Source of the DNA: Cloacibacterium caeni
GTDB taxonomy: Bacteria > Bacteroidota > Bacteroidia > Flavobacteriales > Weeksellaceae
Direction of reading: 5' to 3'
Assembly (NCBI RefSeq): GCF_907163105.1
Contig: NZ_OU015321.1
Location: forward strand, 62,001-126,000
DNA: 64,000 bases
A program made the translations under genes and the position numbers. Below, one piece after another: positions 1 to 7,810 of the stretch. Position 1 is the stretch's first letter, and each line of letters opens with the position of its first letter. The notes under the pieces are model-generated. The model searched no databases. It was not told the origin of the DNA and saw only the letters and a program-made list of their open reading frames with translations.

Positions 1-20
1 AAATTTTAGAAATTTTAAAA

Positions 21-49
21 AATAAAAAAGCTCCAATTTTTGGAGCTTT
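21..49 (-). terminator. Intrinsic terminator of the acpP-to-pyk operon
   Basis: A 9-bp perfect stem (27-35 with 41-49, sequence AAAGCTCCA/TGGAGCTTT) around a 5-base loop. Read on the minus strand it is followed by a T-rich tract (complement of 21-29). It starts 4 bases past the pyk stop codon, so it closes the minus-strand operon. Confidence 0.85.
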
Positions 50-53
50 CATT

Positions 54-1490
54 TTATATATTGGTTAATCTGAGTGTATTTGTTTTTCCACCTTCATAAA
101 CTGGCATTGCATTGAGATTTACTACGAAATCTCCTTTTTCTACATAACCGTAATGATGAGTCAACATGTTCACTTGGATTACCGTCTCGTCAGTAGATTT
201 GTTCATGTCATAGTAGAACGCTCTTACTCCCCATAAAAGGTTCAGCATGGTAAGAACTCTTCTGTTTGAACTGTATACAATAATTCTAGAAGTAGGTCTG
301 TGTGCAGAAATTTGGAAAGCAGTGTAACCAGAGTGAGTCAGCGTAATAATGGCTGCTGCACCAGTAGTTTCTGCAATTTTAACTGCGTTTAGACAAACCA
401 TATCTGTTACGAAACGATCGTCTACACAAGTTATTTTTTCTATAATATCATTTTTCTTTTCGTAAAGATTGGTAGATTCTATATTCTTAATAATCTTTGT
501 AATGTTTTTAACTACATCTACTGGATATTTTCCTACAGAAGTTTCACCAGAAAGCATTACTGCATCAGCCCCGTCTAACACGTTGTTTGCCACGTCATTT
601 ACCTCGGCTCTAGTTGGAGTAAGGCTACTAATCATGGTTTCCATCATTTGCGTAGCGATAATTACTGGTTTAGAGTAATATCTGGCTTTGTCTACTAATT
701 TTTTCTGAATGACAGGAACTTCTTCCATTGGAACTTCTACTCCTAAATCTCCACGTGCAACCATTAATCCGTCACATTCTAGAAGAATTTCGTCAATATT
801 TTTTACACCTTCTGGTTTTTCAATTTTTGCTATAATTGGAATTTTGAAATCAGAATGCGCTTCAATTAATTTCTTTAAATCAATAATGTCTTGAGCATGA
901 CGAACGAATGAAAGTGCAATCCAGTCAAATTCATTTTCAATCATGAATTTAGCATCTTCGATGTCTTTTTCTGTCAAAGCAGGAAGAGAAACATTGGTGT
1001 TCGGTAAATTCACTCCTTTTTTAGAGCTTAATGGCCCACCTTGAATCGTTTTTGCTTTTACCGTATCTTTTTGATTGGTTTCGATGACTTCGAAAACTAA
1101 TTTTCCATCGTCAATAAGGATTCTTTCACCAACTTTTACGTCTTGTGGGAATTTTTCGTACGTCATGAATACTTTGGTTGAATCTCCTTCGCAAGGCTCA
1201 TTGGTAAAGGTAAGTACGTCTCCTGGATTAAGGAAAGAACCTTCTTTTACCACACCTACTCTTAATTTAGGACCTTGTAAATCTCCTAAAATAGAGATGT
1301 TATAACCGTATTCTTGATTGATTTCTCTAATAATGTCTACATTTCTCTTAACCAGTTCGTAATCGGCATGAGAAAAATTTATTCTAAAAACATCGGCTCC
1401 AGCTTTTACCAGTTCTAGCATGATTTCTTTCGTAGAAGAAGCAGGTCCTAATGTTGCGATTACTTTGGTTTTTTTCGCTCTCTTATTCAT
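54..1490 (-). CDS. pyk: Pyruvate kinase
   Basis: Converts phosphoenolpyruvate and ADP to pyruvate and ATP, the last step of glycolysis, in the cytoplasm. The 478 residues match the usual bacterial length. Visible family motifs, in order, are the N-terminal NFSHADYE, LQGPKLRVG at the start of the B domain, the catalytic Lys/Glu strand IAKIEKPEG, MVARGDLGVEVP, ATQMMETMI and SGETSVGKYP; a C-terminal regulatory domain occupies roughly residues 355-478. It is the last gene of acpP-fabF-rnc-IPExxxVDY-pyk; its ATG overlaps the 3' end of the preceding gene by 8 bases and a terminator follows, so it is probably translationally coupled and transcribed mainly from the acpP promoter. Confidence 0.97.
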   Translation of the reverse strand: MNKRAKKTKVIATLGPASSTKEIMLELVKAGADVFRINFSHADYELVKRNVDIIREINQEYGYNISILGDLQGPKLRVGVVKEGSFLNPGDVLTFTNEPCEGDSTKVFMTYEKFPQDVKVGERILIDDGKLVFEVIETNQKDTVKAKTIQGGPLSSKKGVNLPNTNVSLPALTEKDIEDAKFMIENEFDWIALSFVRHAQDIIDLKKLIEAHSDFKIPIIAKIEKPEGVKNIDEILLECDGLMVARGDLGVEVPMEEVPVIQKKLVDKARYYSKPVIIATQMMETMISSLTPTRAEVNDVANNVLDGADAVMLSGETSVGKYPVDVVKNITKIIKNIESTNLYEKKNDIIEKITCVDDRFVTDMVCLNAVKIAETTGAAAIITLTHSGYTAFQISAHRPTSRIIVYSSNRRVLTMLNLLWGVRAFYYDMNKSTDETVIQVNMLTHHYGYVEKGDFVVNLNAMPVYEGGKTNTLRLTNI

Positions 1491-1941
1491 AATAATTTAT
1501 TAGCTTGTATAGTTCGCTATTGGGTAGTAAAGAAAAATCTTGTATTTGAAACATGATGTTTTCTGGCAGCAAAATTAGTGAAAAATCTTTAAAACTATCC
1601 TTTGCATAAATAATGTAGTCTACATCTTTATTTTTAGGCATCAGAAATTTTATTTCTTCAGTCTGGGCAAAGAGTTCGTTATCTGTTTTTTTTCGTAATG
1701 GTGCTGATTTGTTAGATACTATAGAATAGCAATTTTTGGTTTCTTTGTGATATCCTTCGAATTTTGTAAAACAAAACTGTTTTATTTTTAAGTCGTCTGT
1801 TCTTACGAATTGGAAGGGATTTATTTTGTTAATTTCGAAAAATATTTCGTGATCGGGTAATTTTTTAACCAATCTTAGTAAACCAATGTCCATTGGTTCA
1901 TCATCTTCTAAGTCAAGAAATATTTTTTTGCTTTTCAACAA
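1483..1941 (-). CDS. IPExxxVDY family protein
   Basis: A 152-residue protein of unknown function belonging to a small family seen in Bacteroidota, commonly beside rnc and pyk. The signature is present as MPKNKDVDY (residues about 107-115), a variant of the family's IPExxxVDY motif. There is no signal peptide or membrane segment, so it is probably cytoplasmic. It overlaps the end of rnc by 29 bases and the start of pyk by 8 bases, the compact packing of a co-translated operon. Conserved linkage with RNase III and pyruvate kinase suggests a housekeeping role, but no biochemical function can be read from the sequence. Confidence 0.85.
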   Translation of the reverse strand: MLKSKKIFLDLEDDEPMDIGLLRLVKKLPDHEIFFEINKINPFQFVRTDDLKIKQFCFTKFEGYHKETKNCYSIVSNKSAPLRKKTDNELFAQTEEIKFLMPKNKDVDYIIYAKDSFKDFSLILLPENIMFQIQDFSLLPNSELYKLINYYE

Positions 1942-2680
1942 TGTGTTCTTTTTTATTTAAGGAGTAAAACGCTCTTTGTGCTGCTTTTTCTTCTGCTTTT
2001 TTCTTAGAAGTTTCTGTGGCAGAAGAGATTTTTACATTATTTAAGTAGATACAACTCTTAAATAGAAGGTTTTTATTGGGCAAAGTTTCTTCGGTGATTT
2101 CATACTTTATTGTCACCTTTTTCTTTTGGCTCCATTCTAGCAATAATCCTTTGTAGCTTACGATTTTGTTTTCTAGTTTTTCGATATGTTTATCGGTAAA
2201 CAATTTTTCTAAAACAATTTTTTCGCAAGTTTCATAATTGGTGTCTAAATAAAGCGCACCAATAAAGGCTTCGAAGAGATTCCCCGAAATGTTTTCACCT
2301 AAATTACCATTTCCACCATTTTGAATAAAATCTGTAAGCTTCAGTTTTTCTCCTAGAGAGTTAAGGTTTTTTCGATTGACAATTTTTGATTTCATTTGGG
2401 TAAGAAATCCTTCATTGGCAACAGGATAATTTTTATAAAGGTAGCAAGAAATGATGCTTCCTAAGACTGCATCTCCTAAAAATTCTAATCTTTCGTAGTT
2501 TTTAGCTCCTGTAGTTTTATTAGGAATTTTTAATGAAAAAGCTTCATGATAGTAATCAAGATTTTTTACATTCTGCCCAATTATTTTACTAACTCTGGCA
2601 GAAAGTAGCTTTTCTTTTTCAGTCTTTTTTTTGAAAGGTCTTTTAAGTAGAAATTTTTGTAATGAATTTTTTAAGCCCAT
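1913..2680 (-). CDS. rnc: Ribonuclease III
   Basis: Double-strand-specific endoribonuclease that processes rRNA precursors and structured RNAs. The signature ERLEFLGDAVLGSII (near residues 61-75) and the second acidic site NLFEAFIGALYLD mark the catalytic domain; a C-terminal double-stranded-RNA-binding domain covers about residues 175-247 and ends in the Lys/Ala-rich helix KKAEEKAAQRAF. I choose the ATG at 2680 (255 residues), which shares one base with the fabF stop (TAATG). A longer version starting at 2704 would add eight residues inside fabF and is less likely. The gene overlaps the next one by 29 bases. Confidence 0.95.
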   Translation of the reverse strand: MGLKNSLQKFLLKRPFKKKTEKEKLLSARVSKIIGQNVKNLDYYHEAFSLKIPNKTTGAKNYERLEFLGDAVLGSIISCYLYKNYPVANEGFLTQMKSKIVNRKNLNSLGEKLKLTDFIQNGGNGNLGENISGNLFEAFIGALYLDTNYETCEKIVLEKLFTDKHIEKLENKIVSYKGLLLEWSQKKKVTIKYEITEETLPNKNLLFKSCIYLNNVKISSATETSKKKAEEKAAQRAFYSLNKKEHIVEKQKNIS

Positions 2681-3927
2681 TATAATTTCTTGAATAGAAC
2701 GCAAGCATTGTGACCTCCGAAACCAAAGGTGTTACTCATGGCAATTTTTACATCTTTTTTCACGGCATTATTAAATGTAAAATCTAATCTGCCGTCTATG
2801 TTTTCGTCATCAGTAAAATGGTTAATGGTAGGAGGAACAATACCATGTAAAATAGTTCCTAACGCTGCTATAGCTTCTATTACACCAGCTGCACCAAGAA
2901 GGTGACCAGTCATAGATTTAGTAGAGTTTATTTGAATATCAAATGCATGCTCGCCTAATAGTTTAACAATTGCATTAGATTCGGCAATGTCTCCTAATGG
3001 AGTAGAGGTACCATGCATATTGATGTGGTCTACTTCATCTGGAGTTACACCAGCGTCTTCTAAACAATTTTTCATCACTAGATAAGCGCCTAATCCTTCT
3101 GGATGAGGTGCAGTCATATGATATGCATCTGCACTTAAACCACCACCTGCAAGTTCTGCGTAAATGGTAGCGCCACGTTTTTTAGCATGTTCATACTCTT
3201 CAAGGATGATACAACCTGCACCTTCTCCTAGTACAAATCCATCTCTGTCTTTGTCAAATGGTCTAGAAGCAGTTTTATAATCATCATTTCTTGTAGAAAG
3301 AGCCATCATAGAATTAAATCCTCCCATTCCAGATGCGGTAACAGCAGCTTCTGAACCTCCACATACTATTACGTCTGCTTTTCCTAATTGGAGAAGCATT
3401 TTTGCATCAATCAACGCGTTTGTAGAAGATGCACACGCTGAAACTGTAGTGTAATTAGGTCCATGAAAACCGTATTCCATAGAAACATGACCCGGAGTAA
3501 TATCCGCAATCATTTTTGGAATGAAGAAAGGATTAAATCTAGGTATTCCTTCAGATTTTGCCCAGCCTAGAACTTCGGTTTCGAAAGTTTCTAAACCTCC
3601 AATTCCTGAGCCCCAGATTACACCCACTCTGTTTTTATCTACTTGATCTTCGATAATTCTAGAATGTGAAACAGCTTCACGAGCTGCCACCACACCGAGT
3701 TGAGTGTTTCGGTCCATTTTTTTTGCTTCCTTTTTCTCGAAATGATCTAAAGGATTGAAGTTTTTTACCTCACAAGCAAATTTTGTTTTGAAGTTAGTAG
3801 AATCGAAGAGAGTGATAGGAGCAGCGCCACTTACACCTTTTACAAGGTTTTCCCAATACTCTTGAGCATTATTACCAATTGGTGTAATTGCACCAAATCC
3901 TGTTACTACAACTCTCTTCAATTCCAT
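2680..3927 (-). CDS. fabF: Beta-ketoacyl-ACP synthase II
   Basis: Condenses malonyl-ACP with acyl-ACP in fatty-acid elongation. The 415 residues carry the Cys-His-His catalytic set of KAS I/II enzymes: the nucleophilic Cys in TVSACASSTNA, the first His in NMHGTSTPLGD, and Lys/His in STKSMTGHLLGAAG. The C-terminus has the typical glycine-rich NTFGFGGHNAC. It lies 26 bases downstream of acpP, which encodes its carrier-protein substrate, and its stop overlaps the start of rnc. Co-transcription with acpP from the promoter at 4230-4259 is very likely. Confidence 0.97.
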   Translation of the reverse strand: MELKRVVVTGFGAITPIGNNAQEYWENLVKGVSGAAPITLFDSTNFKTKFACEVKNFNPLDHFEKKEAKKMDRNTQLGVVAAREAVSHSRIIEDQVDKNRVGVIWGSGIGGLETFETEVLGWAKSEGIPRFNPFFIPKMIADITPGHVSMEYGFHGPNYTTVSACASSTNALIDAKMLLQLGKADVIVCGGSEAAVTASGMGGFNSMMALSTRNDDYKTASRPFDKDRDGFVLGEGAGCIILEEYEHAKKRGATIYAELAGGGLSADAYHMTAPHPEGLGAYLVMKNCLEDAGVTPDEVDHINMHGTSTPLGDIAESNAIVKLLGEHAFDIQINSTKSMTGHLLGAAGVIEAIAALGTILHGIVPPTINHFTDDENIDGRLDFTFNNAVKKDVKIAMSNTFGFGGHNACVLFKKL

Positions 3928-3953
3928 AGTTTTGTTAATTTTTGTAATAAAAA

Positions 3954-4193
3954 TTATTGTTTGATAACTTCTTCAATATAAGCGATTGCGTGACCTACAG
4001 TAGTGATTTTTTCTGCCTGATCATCAGGAATCTGAATGTTGAATTCTTTTTCAAATTCCATAATTAATTCTACAGTATCTAAAGAATCTGCACCTAAATC
4101 ATTAGTGAAGCTTGCTTCAGGAGTTACTTCTGTTTCTTCCACGTCTAGCTTATCTGCGATGATAGCTTTTACTCTTGATGTAATGTCTGACAT
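3954..4193 (-). CDS. acpP: Acyl carrier protein
   Basis: A 79-residue, strongly acidic carrier of growing acyl chains. The Ser in [10 protein letters not shown] (about residue 37) is the site for 4'-phosphopantetheine attachment, and the surrounding DSL motif and length are standard for fatty-acid ACPs. It is the first gene of the minus-strand operon with fabF immediately downstream. A good Bacteroidota promoter lies about 40 bases upstream of its ATG. Confidence 0.97.
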   Translation of the reverse strand: MSDITSRVKAIIADKLDVEETEVTPEASFTNDLGADSLDTVELIMEFEKEFNIQIPDDQAEKITTVGHAIAYIEEVIKQ

Positions 4194-4229
4194 AGCAATT
4201 TGTTTTAAAAATTTTTGTTAATTCAAGTG

Positions 4230-4259
4230 CAAATATATAAAATTCTGTGCCAATACAAA
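4230..4259 (-). promoter_or_regulatory. Promoter of the acpP operon
   Basis: On the minus strand the sequence reads TTTG, 18 bases, TATATTTG, a full match to the Bacteroidota sigma-ABfr consensus (TTTG, about 17-23 bases, TAnnTTTG). The -7 box is 4230-4237 and the -33 box 4256-4259. The predicted leader is about 30 bases, long enough for the acpP ATG at 4193. Confidence 0.75.
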
Positions 4260-4339
4260 TTTTTTTCATATATTTTGATTTTAAATTATTGTAAATCAGT
4301 CTAATAATATTTTAGTAATATGATTTAGAGATTAATTCT

Positions 4340-4347
4340 TAATTTTG
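4340..4347 (+). promoter_or_regulatory. -7 box of folE
   Basis: TAATTTTG matches TAnnTTTG. Its last base coincides with the first base of a GTG at 4347, so that GTG cannot be the start on this transcript. The box therefore supports the ATG at 4365, giving a leader of roughly 10 bases. No clear -33 box is visible. Confidence 0.55.
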
Positions 4348-4364
4348 TGACATTATTTCAGACT

Positions 4365-5030
4365 ATGAGTAACTTTTTTGAAAACGATGATGATGTTTTT
4401 ACAGGCAAAGACCATACTCCGCTTCGTGAGGATGCTTTCGTAAAGACTCCAGAAGAAAAAATAAAAATTATAGAAGAAAAGTTTGCAGAGATTATGCACA
4501 CTTTGGGTCTTGATATGACCGATGACTCCCTTAAAGATTCACCAAAACGTGTTGCTAAGATGTATGTAAATGAAATTTTTGGTGGACTTTTGCCAGAAAA
4601 CAAACCGGGGATTTCTACTTTCAGCAATAAATATAAGTATAGACAGATGCTGGTAGAGAAAGATATTACCGTGTATTCTTTCTGTGAGCATCATTTTTTA
4701 CCCATTATTGGCAAAGCGCACGTTGCTTATATTTCAAACGGAGACGTAATCGGGCTTTCTAAAATCAATAGAATTGTAGATTATTACGCAAAACGTCCGC
4801 AAGTTCAGGAAAGATTAACAATGCAGATTGTAGATGCTTTAAAAGAAGCACTGGGAACGAAAGATGTAGCTTGTATTATTGATGCAAAACACCTTTGCGT
4901 AAATTGTAGAGGAATAAAAGATACCGCAAGTTCTACCATTACTGCAGAATTGAGCGGGATTTTTAGAACCAATCCAATTACCAGACAAGAGTTCTTGCAT
5001 TACGTAGGAAGTCATGCGAAATTGGATTAA
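4365..5030 (+). CDS. folE: GTP cyclohydrolase I (type IA)
   Basis: Converts GTP to 7,8-dihydroneopterin triphosphate, the entry to folate and, through QueD, queuosine synthesis. The zinc ligands are visible: Cys and His in SFCEHHFLP, and the second Cys in KHLCVNCRG. The substrate-binding segment FLPIIGKAHVAYI and RPQVQERLT are typical. I place the start at the ATG at 4365 (221 residues), because an upstream GTG at 4347 overlaps the predicted promoter. It is divergent from the acpP operon. A queD gene lies about 28 kb away. Confidence 0.93.
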   Translation: MSNFFENDDDVFTGKDHTPLREDAFVKTPEEKIKIIEEKFAEIMHTLGLDMTDDSLKDSPKRVAKMYVNEIFGGLLPENKPGISTFSNKYKYRQMLVEKDITVYSFCEHHFLPIIGKAHVAYISNGDVIGLSKINRIVDYYAKRPQVQERLTMQIVDALKEALGTKDVACIIDAKHLCVNCRGIKDTASSTITAELSGIFRTNPITRQEFLHYVGSHAKLD

Positions 5031-5068
5031 ATTCAATTTGAGAATTTTTTGAAAAATTTATAAAACTA

Positions 5069-6028
5069 ATGACAATAAAAGAAGCCGTATTAAAATCACT
5101 TGATGAAATTCAAAAACCTATTGGTTCCTTTGAATTATGTGATTATATTCTTTCAAAAAAATATGTTGAATTTAAAGGCAAAACTCCACATAATACTGTC
5201 TCTGCACATTTAACAGATTTTATATACAAAAATGACAAAAGAGTAAAAAGAGTAAAAAAGCAAGGAGGAAATTATTTGTACTATTTGTCTAAATACGAGG
5301 ATGATGTTACTGAAATTTCTTTTGAACAGCCATCAAAAATAACTATAAAAAAAGAAACTTATAAAGAACGAGATTTACATATTCTTCTTAGTACCTTTCT
5401 AAAAGACATTGAAAATGTTTTTTCTAAAACCATATTTCATGAAAAATCTTACAATAAAGAAAGTGGTCAAGTTTGGACAAATCCAGATATGGTTGGAGTG
5501 AATTTTTTGCAACTCAAGAATAAAACTAGCCAAGAGTTTTTTAAAAAAATAAATCAAAAAGAAGCATTTAAAATTTTTTCTTATGAATTAAAAAGAGAGA
5601 TTTCGTCAGATAATGAATTAAAACAAGCTTATTTTCAGGCAGTTTCTAATTCTTCTTGGGCAAATTATGGTTATTTAGTAGCTTTAGAATTTAGTGATGA
5701 TTTGTTAGACGAAATTGAAAGGCTAAACCAATCTTTTGGAGTTGGTATAATAAAATTAAATCCTAATCCTTATCAATCCAAAGTGTTATTTCCTGCTAAA
5801 TATAAAAATTTGGATTTTAAAACGATTGATAAACTGTGTAAAATGAATCCAGAATTTGAAAAATTTATTGAACACATCGAAAAGCTAATGGGAATAGAAG
5901 AAAGATTTTATAGACCTTTAGAGAAAGATTTCGAGATGTTTTGTGATAGTTTTTTCAAAAATGATAGTGAAATTTTAAACTATTGCAAGGAAAAAAATAT
6001 TCCTTTTGAAGAAAATAGTTTTGAATAA
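5069..6028 (+). CDS. HARE-HTH domain protein with restriction-endonuclease-like C-terminal region
   Basis: A 319-residue cytoplasmic protein. Residues 1-75 look like a HARE-HTH winged-helix domain (TIKEAVLKSLDEI, then a basic KRVKRVKKQGGNYLYYL strand), a module often joined to restriction enzymes or chromatin factors. The rest resembles the COG2958/HrgA type of HARE protein. A PD-(D/E)XK-like arrangement is suggested by NPDMVGV (about residue 140) and FSYELKREI (about residue 173). There is no neighbouring methyltransferase. The gene stands alone between folE and a repeat upstream of cysS, and looks more AT-rich than its neighbours. I infer a DNA-recognising, possibly nuclease, accessory protein; activity is unproven. 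Confidence 0.6.
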   Translation: MTIKEAVLKSLDEIQKPIGSFELCDYILSKKYVEFKGKTPHNTVSAHLTDFIYKNDKRVKRVKKQGGNYLYYLSKYEDDVTEISFEQPSKITIKKETYKERDLHILLSTFLKDIENVFSKTIFHEKSYNKESGQVWTNPDMVGVNFLQLKNKTSQEFFKKINQKEAFKIFSYELKREISSDNELKQAYFQAVSNSSWANYGYLVALEFSDDLLDEIERLNQSFGVGIIKLNPNPYQSKVLFPAKYKNLDFKTIDKLCKMNPEFEKFIEHIEKLMGIEERFYRPLEKDFEMFCDSFFKNDSEILNYCKEKNIPFEENSFE

Positions 6029-6087
6029 ATGACCAGATTTAAAAAAATATCAAACCAAATTTTTACAACTACAATTATTTGTTGTTG

Positions 6088-6140
6088 CCGTCATTGCGAG
6101 AAGTAAAACGACGAAGCAAACTGTTTTACTCAAACAGTCT
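6088..6140. repeat. Dispersed GTCATTGCGAG...GACGAAGCAA-type repeat
   Basis: The stretch beginning CGTCATTGCGAG at 6089 and continuing to ACGACGAAGCAAACTG at 6123 looks like a degenerate copy of a repeat found between genes of many Bacteroidota and other bacteria. It runs into a hairpin, ACTGTTT with AAACAGT, at about 6120-6140. No gene is present between 6029 and 6177. Confidence 0.55.
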
Positions 6141-6177
6141 TAAACGATGTAAAACAACATTAAACAATTAAAAAACA

Positions 6178-7665
6178 ATGCAACTTAAAATATACAACTC
6201 GCTTTCTGCGGAAAAAGAAATTTTCACACCTATTAACGGCAACAAAGTAGGAATGTACGTTTGTGGACCTACCGTTTACAGCAATGTGCACTTAGGAAAT
6301 GTGAGAACTTTTATGAATTTCGACTTCATTTATAGAAGCTTGAAACATTTGGGGTATGATGTTCGTTACGTAAGAAATATTACAGATGCAGGGCATTTAA
6401 CAGACGATGGAGATGTAAATAACGACCGTTTCGTGAAGCAATCTCGCCTCGAAAAACTAGAACCTATGGAAATTGTGCAAAAATATACCGTAGATTTTCA
6501 TAAAGTTTTAGAGAAATTTAATCTTTTGCCTCCAACGATTGAGCCAACTGCAACTGGTCACATTATCGAACAAATAGAACTCACCAAAGATTTAATCGAA
6601 AAAGGATTAGCTTATGAAAGCAACGGTTCTGTTTACTTTGATGTTCGTGCTTACAACGAAAAAGGTGGAAATTATGGTGAACTTTCTAAAAGAAATATCG
6701 ACGAACTTTTTGCCAATACCCGCGATTTAGATGGGCAAAACGAAAAGAAAAATCCACAAGATTTTGCCCTTTGGAAAAAAGCAAGTCCAGAACATATTAT
6801 GAAATGGATTTCACCTTGGGGAGAAGGTTTCCCAGGTTGGCATCTTGAATGTACAGCAATGAGTACCAAATATTTAGGAGAACAATTCGATATTCACGGA
6901 GGAGGAATGGATTTGAAATTTCCGCACCACGAATGCGAAATTGCACAAGGAAAAGGTTGCAACGGTGTTTCGCCAGTGAAATATTGGATGCACGCGAATA
7001 TGTTGACCATGAACGGACAAAGAATGAGTAAATCTACAGGAAACTACATTCTTCCGCATCAATTAATTTCTGGTGAAAATGATTTTTTTGAAAAACCATT
7101 TCATCCAACTGTAGTTCGTTTTAATTTTTTACAAGCACATTACAGAAGCGTTCTTGATATTTCAAACGAAGCGATGTTGGCTTCAGAAAAGGGATTTCAA
7201 CGATTGATGGAATCTTTGAAAACGCTATCAGCAATCGGCTATCAGCAATCGGCAGAAAGCGGAAAGCAGAAAGCAGAAAGCGATTTTAATCTAAATTCAT
7301 GGAAACAAAAATGCTATGATGCTTTGAATGACGATTTCAATTCGCCAATTTTAATTTCTCATCTTTTTGAAGCAGTAAGTTTTATTTTTAAACTGAAAGA
7401 TGGAAAAGAAAATATTACTTCTGAAGATTTAGAAGAATTAAAAACCTTGATGAATGCTTTTGTGTTTGATGTTCTAGGCTTACAAAATATTGAAGAAAAT
7501 AATAATTCAAAACTGGACCAAACATTACAAGTGCTCATAGAACTCAGAAATCAAGCCAGAAAAGCCAAAAATTTTGAACTTTCTGACCAAATTCGTGATA
7601 AGTTATTAGAACAAGGCATAGAACTGAAAGACGGAAGAGAAGGAACTTCTTATGTTTTAAATTAA
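6178..7665 (+). CDS. cysS: Cysteine--tRNA ligase
   Basis: Charges tRNA-Cys. Class I motifs are clear: HLGN in place of HIGH near residue 38 and KMSKS-like RMSKSTGN near residue 282. Zinc ligands are the Cys of MYVCGPTVY, the Cys in WHLECTAM and the HHECE pair. Length is 495 residues against roughly 460-490 for the family. The excess lies around residues 350-370, where a low-complexity Gln/Ser/Ala/Lys tract encoded by a DNA repeat sits in the linker before the DALR anticodon domain. The enzyme should remain functional because the insert avoids all motifs. A strong terminator follows. Confidence 0.96.
   Translation: MQLKIYNSLSAEKEIFTPINGNKVGMYVCGPTVYSNVHLGNVRTFMNFDFIYRSLKHLGYDVRYVRNITDAGHLTDDGDVNNDRFVKQSRLEKLEPMEIVQKYTVDFHKVLEKFNLLPPTIEPTATGHIIEQIELTKDLIEKGLAYESNGSVYFDVRAYNEKGGNYGELSKRNIDELFANTRDLDGQNEKKNPQDFALWKKASPEHIMKWISPWGEGFPGWHLECTAMSTKYLGEQFDIHGGGMDLKFPHHECEIAQGKGCNGVSPVKYWMHANMLTMNGQRMSKSTGNYILPHQLISGENDFFEKPFHPTVVRFNFLQAHYRSVLDISNEAMLASEKGFQRLMESLKTLSAIGYQQSAESGKQKAESDFNLNSWKQKCYDALNDDFNSPILISHLFEAVSFIFKLKDGKENITSEDLEELKTLMNAFVFDVLGLQNIEENNNSKLDQTLQVLIELRNQARKAKNFELSDQIRDKLLEQGIELKDGREGTSYVLN
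7224..7285. repeat. Repeat tract inserted in frame within cysS
   Basis: Two units of CTATCAGCAATCGG are followed by four units of the AGAAAGC/GGAAAGC type. Such word-like tracts normally lie between genes in Bacteroidota. Here the whole tract is open in the cysS frame and encodes about 20 residues of Gln, Ser, Ala, Glu and Lys just before the DALR domain. Confidence 0.7.
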
Positions 7666-7685
7666 AAAAAAAACTAAAATATAGT

Positions 7686-7716
7686 AAAAGCTTCAGAGAT
7701 TTTCTGAAGCTTTTTG
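7686..7716 (+). terminator. Intrinsic terminator after cysS
   Basis: The stem AAAAGCTTCAGA pairs with TCTGAAGCTTTT across a short loop and is followed by further T residues. It lies about 20 bases after the cysS stop. Confidence 0.85.
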
Positions 7717-7810
7717 TTTTCTTTTCCTTGAAAACAAATTAAAAATCATATCATTAAATTTTTTGAACCTTATATTATTTTGTAAATTCGTGATTTGAAA
7801 AACGAAAAAA

